Of a stretch of DNA of 11,622 nt, positions 1-8,501 are shown piece by piece (within the stretch, counting starts at the first letter, position 1; each line of letters begins with the position of its first letter). The translations under genes and the position numbers were made by a program. This stretch comes from Paraglomus occultum (taxonomy: Eukaryota; Glomeromycota; Glomeromycetes; Paraglomerales; Paraglomeraceae), in assembly GCA_910592205.1 (NCBI GenBank), contig CAJVPJ010001184.1, positions 1-11,622 on the forward strand, given 5' to 3'. The notes below the pieces were generated by a model. It was not told the DNA's origin. It saw only the letters and a list, made by a program, of their open reading frames with translations, and made no database searches.

Positions 1-77
<77 letters not shown>
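1..77. repeat. TTG trinucleotide microsatellite, coding on the minus strand
   Basis: Uninterrupted TTG repeat of 25 full units plus two bases, cut by the left window edge, so the true length is unknown. On the minus strand the phase is AAC and it continues the open frame of the gene ending at 710, where codons 212-236 all read Asn. It is therefore a coding poly-asparagine tract and not an intergenic repeat. Such tracts are prone to slippage and allele-length variation. Confidence 0.97.
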
Positions 78-710
78 ACTGACGAAAGCATGTGACTCGT
101 CGGCATGATGTGGTGTAGGAGGGAATGGGACAAAACTGTAGTTTTTGATTAAAATTTCGATTTCCTGGTAATGCTTCTGTATGAAGTAATATTCAAAAAT
201 CACCATATCATTTTCACCAAGGAAGGTTTGATCTTCACCGAACTTCTCATTGGTTTTCTGGATAATGTAAAAAAAAACGTCAAGACCTGTATTGCTTGCC
301 CAGGATATACCGTTGTTGTCCGTCCCGCGGTCAGCATCGTACTCCCGTCGGAGGGCAATGAGCTTGGGGTCCTCTTTTCCGTAAGAATTTTTTAGCTTTT
401 GAGAAAAGTAGCGGCTAAGGTGAACTCCTTGTTCGAAGAGGGACATGATGACCTTAATGTTCTCGCCTCTTTTTACGGCATGAAAAAGGGCGTGTGTTCC
501 ATTTTGGTGGATCAACCACTCGGCTTTTGTGGATGGGAGGTTCACCTGATTGTTCCAAGCTCGCGAGCACTTAGCAAGTTGGCATGGGTCTTCTATCTGG
601 ACAATAATTCTTCTTTTAACTTTCCATTGCAGGTTGTCTAAAGAAAACCTGGTCCTATCATTTTCTGCATTACGTTGCGTAATGTGCGCGGAATGTTCAG
701 TTAATTCCAT
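1..710 (-). CDS. F-box-like protein, 3'-truncated by window edge
   Basis: Open frame of 236 complete codons starting at the ATG at 708-710 and running off the window without a stop. That ATG is the first after an in-frame TAA nine codons upstream. Residues about 24-53 (LDNLQWKVKRRIIVQIEDP, then a CxLAxCSRAWN stretch) look like an F-box-like helix pair. Residues 61-102 (AEWLIHQNG, HALFHAVKRG, SLFEQGVHLSRYF) resemble an irregular ankyrin-like helical repeat. I associate this arrangement with a large family of uncharacterised fungal proteins in Glomeromycotina and other Mucoromycota. F-box proteins are known to link substrates to SCF ubiquitin ligases through Skp1; that role here is inferred. 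Residues 212-236 are all Asn. No signal peptide or membrane segment is visible. The frame is clean across about 630 bases of complex sequence, so the gene looks intact. No intron is evident in the visible part. Confidence 0.82.
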
Positions 711-742
711 GTTGAATGTCTGAGAACTTTGGGGGCATTACA

Positions 743-749
743 ATTTATA
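743..749 (-). promoter_or_regulatory. TATA-like box upstream of the F-box-like gene
   Basis: On the minus strand this reads TATAAAT, about 33 bases before the ATG at 710. The position is close to the start codon for a classical TATA box, so it would imply a very short leader. The surroundings are AT-rich and a chance match is quite possible. Confidence 0.22.
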
Positions 750-913
750 AGTGATGTTGAAGAGGTAATACAAGCTGACGTTATTTGTCTCATTTAAATA
801 GTAATAATAGAAACATTCATCTTTATTAATAATGGTAGTATATTTTATTATGTATATATTCTTTTTTCTGTTTAATCTCTTTAGGTTTTTTGTCATCCCA
901 TTATGTGGCGCAA

Positions 914-935
914 GGTATGTCTACATAGACATACC
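914..935. repeat. Perfect 10-bp inverted repeat with 2-nt centre
   Basis: GGTATGTCTA (914-923) is followed by CA and then by its exact reverse complement TAGACATACC (926-935). The arms do not extend further. A near-perfect 22-bp palindrome could bind a dimeric regulator or extrude a cruciform. It lies about 205 bases upstream of the F-box-like start codon. Confidence 0.9.
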
Positions 936-2099
936 GCACCGCATATCTAAGAGTAATAGTAATAGCATCAATTTTTATTGTAAAGGTGGAAATGTGGATT
1001 TTGGCAAGATCTACAAAACTGATTGCATTCAGTTTTGATAAATGTTATAAATTATTTATTTTTTCTAAGAAGTATATTATAGGTGCGACTATCGAATGTC
1101 TATATTTGGACTTGTTGTTACTCTCCCAAAGTATTTTAAACTTTTGGGATGCTGCGCACATAATTTATCTGTTCTTTGGGGATGTGTTGAGTATTTATCA
1201 CTTTGATTTAATTAATACTTTTTTTATTTACATCTACGTCATTAAATCTCAGAATACTGAACAATTGAATTGAATAGGACGCGATGAGATCTTAACAAGG
1301 ATCGTGCAACATTTAGTCAGCAAAATTAAAAATTCACCTAAATTATTAAATGAACAAAAGGATCCGTCGGACGTCTTTTTTTTTTTACGTTAATCTGAAA
1401 CTTAATCCATCTCAACAACTAGGAAATGGATAATATTACGTCATATTGAGTCAACTCAGCTGCAAGCACACATTGACTGCCTGATAGAAAATGCCCTTCT
1501 CCCAGATAAGTAAAACAAGAGGTTCAAGCCTCGATAATAGCGTGCGTTTGTTTGCAGTCAATACAAGATTGTAAACGACAGTTATCACAGGCAGATTACT
1601 GTTAGCAGTGGTGGTGCTCTCTTGTTCATCATCATCATCATTATTGTTATTGTTATTTATTATACAGTATATTTATTATTTGTTTGCATCCAGTTTTTTA
1701 TGCATAAGTTGTACACAAACGATTACTAAAAATATTTACAGCGGGAAGGTTTCAATAGTCGCTACCTGAATGATTTTATACGGAAATGCTTTCACTCAAA
1801 TTAACAAGATAATAAAAACTAGATATCGATTCGCCAAGGAACTGATGTTATATATCAGTTTTTATTCAAATGATTGCCTGGAAAATTTTATGATAATCCG
1901 AGATTGACATAAGCTTGATTTTTTGTTTGTCACTCAACGATATGCGTTTATCCCACAATGAACACAAAAACGAGAGTCAAAACGCACCTGGTTAACTATG
2001 GATAGAAATTTCAAACAGCAATCTACAAAAGATGGGCGCCAAACCCTGAAGAGCATATTGATAAGGTTTTTTTCTCTTTCTACAAAGAATTTCCAACCG

Positions 2100-2146
2100 T
2101 TGGGGGTTGGGGTTAGGGTTTACTTGCGATTCTGCAAGTTAGGGGG
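2100..2146 (+). other. Telomere-like G-rich block with embedded hairpin
   Basis: G-runs at 2102-2106, 2109-2112, 2116-2118 and 2142-2146 sit on the plus strand. The first three are separated by TT and TTA, giving a TTGGGG/TTAGGG-like stretch resembling degenerate fungal telomere repeat. Between the third and fourth runs is a 6-bp hairpin, ACTTGC (2122-2127) and GCAAGT (2134-2139), with a 6-nt loop. The layout could form a G-quadruplex with a hairpin in its long loop. It could also be part of a repeated non-autonomous element; identity is not established. Confidence 0.5.
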
Positions 2147-2227
2147 TCGGAGCATCATTCATTATTCGGCCTAATCCAGCCAAGGTGTACTGTATGACAA
2201 AAGCTAATCCTTTTTGTGCTACGGGGG

Positions 2228-2270
2228 TCATTACGCCTCGATTCCCCTGTTTGGCTTAATGGCGTAATGA
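2228..2270. repeat. 10-bp inverted repeat followed by a T10 run
   Basis: TCATTACGCC (2228-2237) pairs perfectly with GGCGTAATGA (2261-2270) across a 23-nt loop. Three bases later comes a run of ten T (2274-2283). A hairpin followed by oligo-T on the plus strand resembles the 3' end of an RNA polymerase III transcript, but I see no convincing A- and B-box promoter. A repeat-element terminus is an equal possibility. Confidence 0.45.
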
Positions 2271-2398
2271 AGCTTTTTTTTTTCCGCCAAAGTTGTAGCA
2301 CGCAATAATAACGTTATCAATCAACGACATTTGGAAATATGAAAATTTGAGCAATAGTGGTTCCGTTTTACATCTAACAAGCAAAAATACTCTATTCA

Positions 2399-2404
2399 TT
2401 TATT
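2399..2404 (-). terminator. Candidate poly(A) signal AATAAA
   Basis: On the minus strand this reads AATAAA, about 142 bases past the stop of the 846-codon gene, a plausible distance for a fungal 3' UTR. The region is AT-rich, so the hexamer alone is weak evidence. Confidence 0.35.
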
Positions 2405-2421
2405 TATCCAATCCCGTCCCA

Positions 2422-2451
2422 CTATTCATAACGTCACCTATTCATAACGTC
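2422..2451. repeat. Two-copy direct repeat, period 16
   Basis: CTATTCATAACGTC occurs at 2422-2435 and again at 2438-2451. The short tandem duplication lies in the presumed 3' UTR of the minus-strand gene. Confidence 0.85.
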
Positions 2452-2545
2452 GCGTTCTCATCCATCATTTCTTTTTATATATATTATCCAACAGTGATTT
2501 CATATCTGCCCTCATTCATCACTCTGTCAATCTCTTGTTTGTCGT

Positions 2546-5086
2546 CTATTCCGGGTTTTGTGTTGTGTTTGGAAACCCATTAATTAAATTATCGAAACCT
2601 TTTAATTGTCCGGATACCGCGTGATAAACTGCATTCTGAGGCGTAACGGGCGATGAATTTGGAGTCGAAGAAACAGTCGAAGGAACAGTTGAAGGGACAG
2701 TTGAAGGGACAGTCCATCCATGACAAAGCTGATTTTGAGGAATATTGAGAGTAAGATTCGAAACATTTCGTCGCGATGATGGGGAGATCAATGGCTGCGA
2801 TGTCATGTAGGTTGCCATTGGCGGTTGCGGTATCACGTACGATGGTGTTTGAGAGGATAAATTCGTCGGATGCTGCGTCGTCGAGAAGGGTGGATTTGTT
2901 ATCGCGTATTGCGATGGCGTTCGAGGAACTGTAAATGGTGACGGAGAGACAGTTTGCCGTGTCGCCGCGTATGGGGGTACGCGCAATGGAAATGTAATGG
3001 GCCGCCGCGTCGGGCACGGTAGTCCCTGAGGTGGAATCTGCTGTAGCATCATATGTGATGGTACATTAGAAGACAGGTTCGGTCGTGTCGCCGGCGTGTA
3101 TGAAGACATCTGAGAAGGTAAAACCATCGATCCCGGTGTCGGATATGGTAGTTTACGAGAAGGCGTTGTCGATGGTTGCGTTGGCTTTTGGGATGGGTTT
3201 ATGGAAAATTGTGAAAATATCGGACGGTTGTTTAACTGTGAATTATTTTGGATATTATAGGTTTGATTTACAAACAATTGCGGAGCCGCGACAGCTGTCT
3301 CGCGAGGTCGATTTGGTGGTCCTCTTGAGCTTTCTTCATACTGGTAGACTCCCGTATTAAAATCCATAATACCCATCGTAATACCGGTATTTTCCGCAAC
3401 ATTCGATTGTTCCACAACACTCGCATTATCCGTGTTATCCACAGTGTCCATATTGTTCTCAATATCCCTGTTTTCAACAATGTTCATATTTTCCGCATTG
3501 CCCAAACTCCCCATATCCATGCCCACCCTATTATTCATGTTATTCATGTGCACCGTGTTATGCATGTCCCTTATAATGTCATTATTTCCCGTATCATCCC
3601 TATTTGTTATATTATCCTCGTCCCTTCTACCATTCTCATCTCCTACATTCTCCGCATTTCCCGTCTCACTTCTCGTATTATTTCCCCCAACTTGTTTACT
3701 TCTATTGTCTTTCTCGCACTCGTATCCCAAGTCTATTTCCTTTGTATCGCAATCTTCCATACTATAAGTAGTGTCATACTCTGCGCATTCCCTCGAATTG
3801 ATTTTGTCACATGAATTGTATACCAAATCATCGATTGGCAATTCACTCTTGATAATTCCATTATCGTCGCTATCTGCCATCCGCTTCTTGAGACGCATGC
3901 ATTTCTCTGGATTTATGTCTTTGAAATCTGTTATTATGTATTTTAATGAAGACAAATCCGCGGCATCTTCGTTTATATCATCTGTCGCCTGCTTCTCGAG
4001 ATGATCGTTAATGAATTCATCATCTATTTCTTTCTTGATATTCACAACCATTATATCATCTATACTCTGCTCTCGAGTATCGCAAATTATAACATCATTA
4101 TCCTCGTCAATCTCGACAACGTCCTCCAATGCCGTTTTGACCTTGGCAGTCATTTCAGAAGTTTTATCAGTGTCCTGAGTTTTGATTCTCTTTACTGGAT
4201 CCTCATCCATCATGTCGATGGATTCACGTCCCTCTTCATATTTTCTCTTTTTCTCCAACTTTTTCTTTTCCATCCTTTCGTCAAGTTCCTCGTCTTTTCG
4301 TTCTCTCTCTTTCTTTGCCTCCTTACAAACTCTGCTCACACTCGTCTTGTGCGATTGGATGATCATTTTTTCTATTGCGATGGTTTCTTTTAGGTAACGA
4401 ATTCGGAGCTTTTCGTATTGCGAGCGTTGGTTAATGCGAAGAAGAGCATATTGTTTAGTCCAGACGTCGTAGATTGCTTCCATCGTCGGAGAACTATAAC
4501 CGATATGAGAGTAGCGACATTGTGGGGAACTCTGAGAAGAAGCGTGTTCGGAAGATATTTCAGAAGAAGAAGACCGAGTGTGAATATATTCGCCCTGTGA
4601 TTGACGGTCTTGTTGGGTTTCCGGCAATGACTGATTAAGACTTTGGTTTCCGGTACTACCAACAATTTCAATGGCCTGAGCTTCGAAGTCGTCATCATCA
4701 TCAATTTCCATATCGACTACCGCGTCGTAGTCGTTTTCGTCCTCGATCAAATCATCCCGTCTATTTCTATCGTTATCCAGTTGATGTCCACCTCCCTCAT
4801 CACCAGTTTTATCATTGTGTCCTTCGCAAACGCTTTTTATTTTTATCTCATTTTTTATTCCACAGACATAGTCATCGTCGAAACTGCTTATTATCTCCTC
4901 CCTTAATGCCAACAACTGTGACGTGTGCCTTCTAGACATGCTGAGGAGATTTTCCGTGTGTGTCTGTAGTAAAAACTCTTGACGTTTTCTGTTATAAGTT
5001 TCGAAAGTGTCATGTTCCGGCGGTCCGAGAATGGAAGCGGAAGTAGGAGGATACTCGAGGAGAAGATCCCAAAAGAGTTGAGTCAT
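2546..5086 (-). CDS. Uncharacterised 846-aa disordered, probably nuclear protein
   Basis: Single uninterrupted frame, ATG at 5084-5086, TAG at 2546-2548. I do not recognise the family. Residues 1-75 are the most ordered-looking N-terminal part. Residues 100-145 contain a strongly acidic patch with a run of Asp. About 205-290 is a charged K/E/R-rich segment expected to form a long helix or coiled coil, with NLS-like clusters KKKLEKKRK (274-282) and VKRIK (298-302). SUMO-consensus sites occur at IKNE (77-80), IKKE followed by acidic residues (350-353) and IKSE (412-415). SUMO-interaction-like motifs lie in 322-336 (DVVEIDEDND, DVIICD). About 465-570 is Asn/Asp/Met-rich, and 600-820 is Pro/Ser/Thr/Gln-rich with few charges, like an activation or scaffold region. 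A nuclear regulatory role is inferred from composition only. A 5' exon upstream cannot be excluded, but none is needed. Confidence 0.85.
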   Translation of the reverse strand: MTQLFWDLLLEYPPTSASILGPPEHDTFETYNRKRQEFLLQTHTENLLSMSRRHTSQLLALREEIISSFDDDYVCGIKNEIKIKSVCEGHNDKTGDEGGGHQLDNDRNRRDDLIEDENDYDAVVDMEIDDDDDFEAQAIEIVGSTGNQSLNQSLPETQQDRQSQGEYIHTRSSSSEISSEHASSQSSPQCRYSHIGYSSPTMEAIYDVWTKQYALLRINQRSQYEKLRIRYLKETIAIEKMIIQSHKTSVSRVCKEAKKERERKDEELDERMEKKKLEKKRKYEEGRESIDMMDEDPVKRIKTQDTDKTSEMTAKVKTALEDVVEIDEDNDVIICDTREQSIDDIMVVNIKKEIDDEFINDHLEKQATDDINEDAADLSSLKYIITDFKDINPEKCMRLKKRMADSDDNGIIKSELPIDDLVYNSCDKINSRECAEYDTTYSMEDCDTKEIDLGYECEKDNRSKQVGGNNTRSETGNAENVGDENGRRDEDNITNRDDTGNNDIIRDMHNTVHMNNMNNRVGMDMGSLGNAENMNIVENRDIENNMDTVDNTDNASVVEQSNVAENTGITMGIMDFNTGVYQYEESSRGPPNRPRETAVAAPQLFVNQTYNIQNNSQLNNRPIFSQFSINPSQKPTQPSTTPSRKLPYPTPGSMVLPSQMSSYTPATRPNLSSNVPSHMMLQQIPPQGLPCPTRRPITFPLRVPPYAATRQTVSPSPFTVPRTPSQYAITNPPFSTTQHPTNLSSQTPSYVIPQPPMATYMTSQPLISPSSRRNVSNLTLNIPQNQLCHGWTVPSTVPSTVPSTVSSTPNSSPVTPQNAVYHAVSGQLKGFDNLINGFPNTTQNPE
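2664..2711. repeat. Four 12-bp tandem units coding for a VPST-like repeat
   Basis: Units at 2664-2675, 2676-2687, 2688-2699 and 2700-2711. The two at the right are identical and the others differ by one to three bases. On the minus strand they encode repeated VPST, ending VSST, at residues 793-807 of the 846-aa protein. The period is a multiple of three, so copy-number change keeps the frame. Confidence 0.93.
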
Positions 5087-6652
5087 TTCTTGGGTGACGA
5101 ATGAGGTAAAGAAATGGGCGAGATGGAATGGTGAACAACCAATGGAGAATGCAAGAGTTGCGCTCTGTAGTCAAGGGACGAGATAAAGTGGAACAAGAGT
5201 AGAACAATAATCACGTTGCCAAGTGGAAAAACAATTGACGCGTTGCCCTCTTCCAAACGGACGGTTGTCAGAATCATCGAGAGATAATCATCTGATATGC
5301 TGTGCCAAGTTACACTTGCCCTTCACAATCATTGTCGATGGAAACAGTCATAAAGATACAGTATCTTGCATAAAAATCATGCCAAAATCACAGCAAGAGG
5401 ATATGAACAGCAGTTGTGCTAAAGTAACACGCATCTCTATTTATACAGACAGTGTCGTATTCAATTGGAATACTTATAAGAGATTGCAGAACGTGGGCTC
5501 GCACCTATTGTGACCCATAATAACCTTATCATGAATGACATTGCCTGCTATCATATGCTTGGCGTGTAAAAAAGATAACTGTTCAGAAAGTCCATACAGA
5601 ACAAGGGCACAGATTAACAACGGGCTGAAATTCTTTCCGAAAATAAATATATGTTTTACCAGGTCAGTCGAATTAAACACATCTCCTTTACACAGTATAG
5701 TACTTTTGTACCCTAAGCGAAACAACACATTGAAACAACACATTGAAACAACACACACATTCGATAATAACGAATGAGAAGATAAATAGAGACTGATGTC
5801 GCTTTGACCCCAAATCTTAATTTGTAATCTACCTGATATATGTATTGCTTGCGACTGTCTTATATGGAACGATGCACTATTACCCCAACTTCGCTGATAG
5901 AATTAGAATTCTTGACGAGCAATAAACTACTCTTGTAGTTTACAAACCACTGTGTACAGAAGCTTGACGGTCTACATCGCCCAAGCGTTACAACATCCCA
6001 ATACTGACTCACATTCCAGTATAACTACCTCTCATGGTCAAGTGATTCTGCTGAATTCGAGAAGAGTTTATCTCCCTAAGTTGTACTTGGAATTTTATAA
6101 CGGAGCACATGACCATTTAATCGAATACTATTTTCAGATATTATAACTTTGTGAAGAATATTCACCAAGTTGTTGTAGAATTTACTTGATATACCTGAAA
6201 ACGTGACCATTCTGATTCACTTAAGGAGTAGTATTTGTGATTTCATGTGTTATTGCTGTGTCAAGCCAATATACCCGGGGGAGCGTTGATATATAGGCCT
6301 TGAGATTTGGCTCTTTCCTTTCGATATTCCTACTTTGAAATAAATCAATGTGACAATTAGCGACGTTTAACTATGATTTATACTCACGGTCTTGTATACT
6401 GTACGTTCCTACGTCGATTCTATTAGCGGAATTAGACTAATAGTCTATCGGTTGGGGATTATAGACTAAACTTGCAACGATTTAAATAATAATCCTGGTT
6501 TCGAAAGAATACTCGAGATTAAGGGCGAGTATAATCTCGGGAACACGCGGTCGGAGAATACTTTTTGTTTCTCAATAGCTCTGAGACTACACCGGGTTCA
6601 TAACTATTGGTGGATATATCTAATGGTTTATCACCATCCTTATTATTTATTA
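5087..6652. other. Intergenic spacer, 1.6 kb
   Basis: Starts with the presumed 5' leader and promoter of the 846-codon gene, which is pyrimidine-rich on the minus strand. The open frames on both strands (up to 96 codons) show no recognisable domain, and several begin with GTG or TTG. Other contents: the 13-bp tandem repeat at 5719-5757, a CCAAT with a TATATA sequence nearby around 6265-6296, a small palindrome AGACTA-A-TAGTCT near 6435-6447, and an 8-bp inverted repeat (CGAGATTA 6514-6521, TAATCTCG 6532-6539). No gene is supported. Confidence 0.6.
5719..5757. repeat. Three 13-bp tandem repeats
   Basis: Units GAAACAACACATT at 5719-5731 and 5732-5744 are identical. The third (5745-5757) differs only in its last bases and runs into a short CA stretch. 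No gene association is seen. Confidence 0.92.
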
Positions 6653-7316
6653 TTATCCACTTCCATCTAACTTAATAATAATAGTTTTTAAATCATTGTC
6701 CGCCGTTAATTTTTGTGATGCAATATTTTTAACCACTATTTCAGGATCCCGAATAGAAAACCAATCAAATCAGTTTTGACCACTAACACTGTCCCCTGGA
6801 ACTTCAGACATGCCAGCTTCTTTAGAGACTTTTTTAAATAATAATAAAGTCAAGTTTCCTAATCTTATTCATTTTGTTAACCCTGTCTGCTATCTTTCTA
6901 ATCTGCTTTAAAATCAATGAAACTTGGGAATCTATTAATTGTTTAGTAGCACTGAAACATTGTTTTTTGCTCCTAAGGCAGCTTTAAGTCAGAGGAAATA
7001 ATTGTTTTTTCAGTAGGTGTGGGACCTTGATTTAAATGATGATTAATCTGTTCCAATTCATTTTCTTCTCCTGGAGTCAAACTGAAACTATTCTTTGTTA
7101 ATCTTTTATTTGGGTGAGATAAATTTTCTCATACTCTTCATGATTACTATTACTATTACTATTACTATGATATTCACCATCAGTTTTTCTAATCTTTCAG
7201 TGAAATTTGATAATAATAAGGCAAGAATAACTAACATCTAATCCAAAATACTTCTTAAATCCATTTTTTAAAAACCTCTTTTTTAGTTTAGCATTAATAA
7301 GGTTAAAGGTCTCCAT
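6653..7316 (-). pseudogene. Degenerate coding relic, unknown family
   Basis: The minus strand reads as protein-like in pieces, while the plus strand does not. From an ATG at 7314-7316 one frame gives METFNLINAKLKKRFLKNG, passes a TGA, then reads a Ser-Asn repeat and HEEYEKI. Neighbouring frames continue with NSFSLTPGEENELEQI, later with QLIDSQVSLILKQIRKI, and finally with DPEIVVKNIASQKL before a stop at 6653-6655. Several frameshifts and stops are needed to connect these pieces. The Ser/Asn/Lys/Glu-rich composition suits a decayed gene or transposon ORF. I recognise no domain. It lies head-to-head with another relic starting at 7342, so the two could have shared a promoter or belong to one rearranged element. 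Confidence 0.38.
7143..7168. repeat. ATTACT hexanucleotide microsatellite
   Basis: About 4.3 units of ATTACT. On the minus strand it is read as alternating Ser-Asn inside the coding relic at 6653-7316, a typical slippage-prone low-complexity codon tract. Confidence 0.95.
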
Positions 7317-7341
7317 GTGACTCGTTTATTTTAAATTTTCC

Positions 7342-8339
7342 ATGGATAACTGTGCAATTCATCTTTTCTCTAATACTAAGCATCCACATGTTTCATTGTT
7401 TTTACAAACACAAAATAGTAATAGAAGGCATGACCAAAGCAGACAGAAAAAAGAAACAACAACAGAGAGCCCAAGAGAAGAAATAACTAGTGAGTTGAAC
7501 AGGAAAAGTTCAATGCCCAGTCACTTGGTTCTATTCCAATGATCAACAAGGTAGATATTATCCCTTAAACTGTTAATAATAATAAGGAGATGGACACATT
7601 TTTGGTTGATGTAAATAAGAAAAGTATCAGTAAAAATATTAGGCAATGCAATAAGGAAAAGAAACTCCAGCATGAATCAGCTGACTGGGGTGGGACCTCT
7701 GATACTGTGCATTTATCAGAAACCATTAACAATATTAATATTGAGAAGTCAGTACTTTCCCAGAATTATCTCATGAAATATAAAACCTGTTACTATTACC
7801 AATGGTCACAGGTTTTCTGAAAATTTGAAATTATCACATGAGAGAGAAACCATTACCAATACTTCATCCACCTTCTGTCCAGAGATAGAGACAGAAAGAC
7901 TGGAGGAAGAAGATTCTTCTGATAGATTACCAGATTCCAAAGAGATCCCATTGTAATTGACCATTATGACCAGACTTCCTCAAACATAACTACTGAATTT
8001 TGTACAAGATTTGTTGGAAGAGTTATTATATTCTGGTAACTGATTTCTGGAACATATAAAGTTTACTCCTCCCAGAACCCTAATTCCTGGATCAATAAGC
8101 ATCAAAAACTTGCCAATTCATTCTGCAAAGCAAATGTTGCAAGGGGAAAAATGATCTCAGCAAAGCAGGCAGAAATAAAAGCTCAGTGTTTATTCTCTGA
8201 AAGGTTTGAAGATAAAGTTGTAGAGCTTAGGTCTAATGATAAGAACTTATGGATCAGACTGCAAAAAAGCAGATTTACAGTGACTCACAAAACCAATTCA
8301 ATGTTTGGAAGAATTGAATGCATAGGCTTATATATATAA
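7342..8339 (+). pseudogene. Degenerate coding relic, unknown family
   Basis: Coding-like sequence moves through frames along the plus strand. From an ATG at 7342 it reads a Lys/Arg/Glu-rich start (RQKKETTTESPREE) to about 7505. After a shift it reads SLGSIPMINKVDII, a TAA at 7567-7569, then MDTFLVDVNKKSISKN and more to 7820. The next frame (7798-7956) gives an acidic stretch (ERLEEEDSSDRLPDSKE). The last frame (7953-8339) has one TAA at 8037-8039 and ends with FEDKVVELRSNDKNLW and SMFGRIECIGLYI. Opposite-strand translations are Ser/Leu-rich shadows. At least three frameshifts and two stops mark it as dead if it was one gene; introns could explain some breaks. No domain recognised. It ends in a TA-rich tract beside the Tc1 relic. 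Confidence 0.42.
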
Positions 8340-8501
8340 TAATAACCCCACAACTATCCAACCAAAATAAATAAATTTGACTCAATATAGTCTTGCTTTC
8401 TGGCTTTTAACACAATTTTGTTTTATTGAAAAAGATTTAAACCTTTTGAGTTATGAATTTTTAAAGTTTATCAGTGCATTGAGCCAGTTTTGTAACTCAT
8501 A

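Larger units (their letters stand above)
711..2545. other. Intergenic spacer, 1.8 kb
   Basis: Spacer between two minus-strand genes. I found no convincing gene on either strand: the short frames at 832-1273 are Phe/Ile/Tyr-rich translations of AT-rich DNA, with no homology I recognise. It holds the presumed promoter of the F-box-like gene, the palindrome at 914-935, an 11-T run at 1376-1386, a bZIP-like pair TTACGTCA (1436-1443) and TGAGTCA (1447-1453), a CAT microsatellite near 1626-1641, a small hairpin (arms 1840-1846 and 1854-1860), the G-rich element near 2100-2283, and the 3' region of the 846-codon gene. Confidence 0.6.

Noticed and set aside
171-641. Two plus-strand frames (171-395, 399-641)
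   Set aside because: They are shadows of the minus-strand F-box-like frame, which has the recognisable motifs and continues into the Asn tract.
832-1273. Plus-strand frames rich in Phe, Ile and Tyr
   Set aside because: They are translations of AT-rich spacer with no domain, and two overlapping frames look equally (un)convincing.
1518-1535. B-box-like GGTTCAAGCC suggesting a tRNA
   Set aside because: No A-box, anticodon arm or acceptor stem pairs can be built around it.
3085-4906. Many frames inside 2546-5086 on both strands
   Set aside because: Ser/Leu/Ile-rich or Arg/Asn-rich shadows of the 846-codon gene.
5223-5777. Frames of 80-96 codons on both strands
   Set aside because: No domain or family resemblance. 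Frames on opposite strands overlap without either being more protein-like, and some start with GTG.
5952-6146. Plus-strand 64-codon frame
   Set aside because: Starts with GTG, which is unlikely for a nuclear fungal gene, and has no recognisable motif.
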